Assembly: GCA_033809015.1 (NCBI GenBank)
Contig: JAPXMM010000057.1
Span: 1 to 14,604 of the forward strand
Direction of reading: 5' to 3'
DNA length: 14,604 nucleotides
Origin: DTU049 sp033809015
Lineage (GTDB): Bacteria; Bacteroidota; Bacteroidia; Bacteroidales; DTU049
Shown: in pieces, positions 14,486 through 14,604 of the stretch
Position numbering within the stretch: position 1 is the stretch's first letter
How the letters are laid out: every line of letters begins with the position of its first letter
Notes under the pieces: generated by a model
What the model was told of the DNA's origin: nothing
Seen by the model: only the letters and a program-made list of their open reading frames with translations
Database searches by the model: none
Position numbers and translations under genes: made by a program

Positions 14486-14604
14486 TTAAATGTTATAGAA
14501 TAAATATGTTTTAGACATCAAATCGCTGTACCGCTCCCATGCCCGCCTATCCGACGCTGCCAAATTCAATAGCCTCCCTGTATCTTCTATAATCTTATCC
14601 GCAA
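14486..14604 (-). CDS. 3' end of an unidentified gene, GC-rich (possible Rpn-type nuclease/transposase)
   Basis: Read leftwards from the window edge, one frame stays open for 38 codons and ends with TAA at 14488-14486. The protein tail is rich in charged residues (KIIEDTGRLLNLAASDRRAW, then ERYSDLMSKTYLFYNI). The first part is unusually GC-rich: 35 of 60 bases at 14521-14580, against 10 of 60 at 14461-14520, and its codons use CGG, GCG and GGG, rare elsewhere in this window. The other two leftward frames meet a stop within 18 bases. DRRAWERYSDLMSK recalls the C-terminal helix of Rpn/PD-(D/E)XK transposase-like proteins, but the fragment is too short to be sure. The composition suggests recent transfer. 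Confidence 0.45.
   Translation of the reverse strand, partial: ADKIIEDTGRLLNLAASDRRAWERYSDLMSKTYLFYNI

Noticed and set aside
1..14604. CRISPR array or defence island
   Set aside because: No spaced direct repeats and no cas, toxin-antitoxin, restriction or other defence genes were recognised.

Overview
The window comes from a very AT-rich member of the Bacteroidetes. Support for this is a type IX secretion C-terminal sorting domain, promoters of the TTTG / TAnnTTTG type, no clear Shine-Dalgarno sites, an OmpA-like lipid-free surface protein with a jelly-roll front half, and a two-component-style propeller receptor. I cannot name the genus. The standard genetic code fits every gene.

Layout. 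Bases 1-2609 are read leftwards: the start of an exported protein cut by the window edge, a SlyD-like FKBP prolyl isomerase, and a tightly coupled pair (a small three-helix membrane protein with a Cys-rich, calcium-loop-like front, and an exported jelly-roll/OmpA protein). A divergent promoter region (2610-2747) separates them from a rightward run at 2748-10778: a D-2-hydroxyacid dehydrogenase, a large membrane adenylate cyclase with an extracytoplasmic propeller sensor, an AsnB-type asparagine synthetase overlapping a GT4 glycosyltransferase by 4 bases, and a type IX secreted protein. A convergent gap full of repeats (10779-11131) follows, then a leftward exported propeller/transglutaminase protein (11132-12751), a rightward PlsC-like acyltransferase (12987-14138), a second repeat-rich gap (14139-14485) and the 3' end of an unidentified, strikingly GC-rich leftward gene at the right edge.

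How the genes fit together. Most products act at the cell envelope: several carry signal peptides and one a type IX sorting domain; others act in lipid or glycan synthesis. AsnB plus GT4 looks like a small surface-glycan module. The cyclase is a one-protein receptor that would turn an outside signal into cAMP. No defence island, CRISPR array, rRNA or tRNA was seen. The most unusual signal is non-coding. The 9-mer GAAATAGGC lies 7, 7 and 11 bases after the stop codons of three unrelated genes; in two of them it heads a 47-base repeat with 42 identical positions. Beside one copy is a 141-base imperfect palindrome, and the second gap holds a separate MITE-like unit with 17-base terminal inverted repeats.
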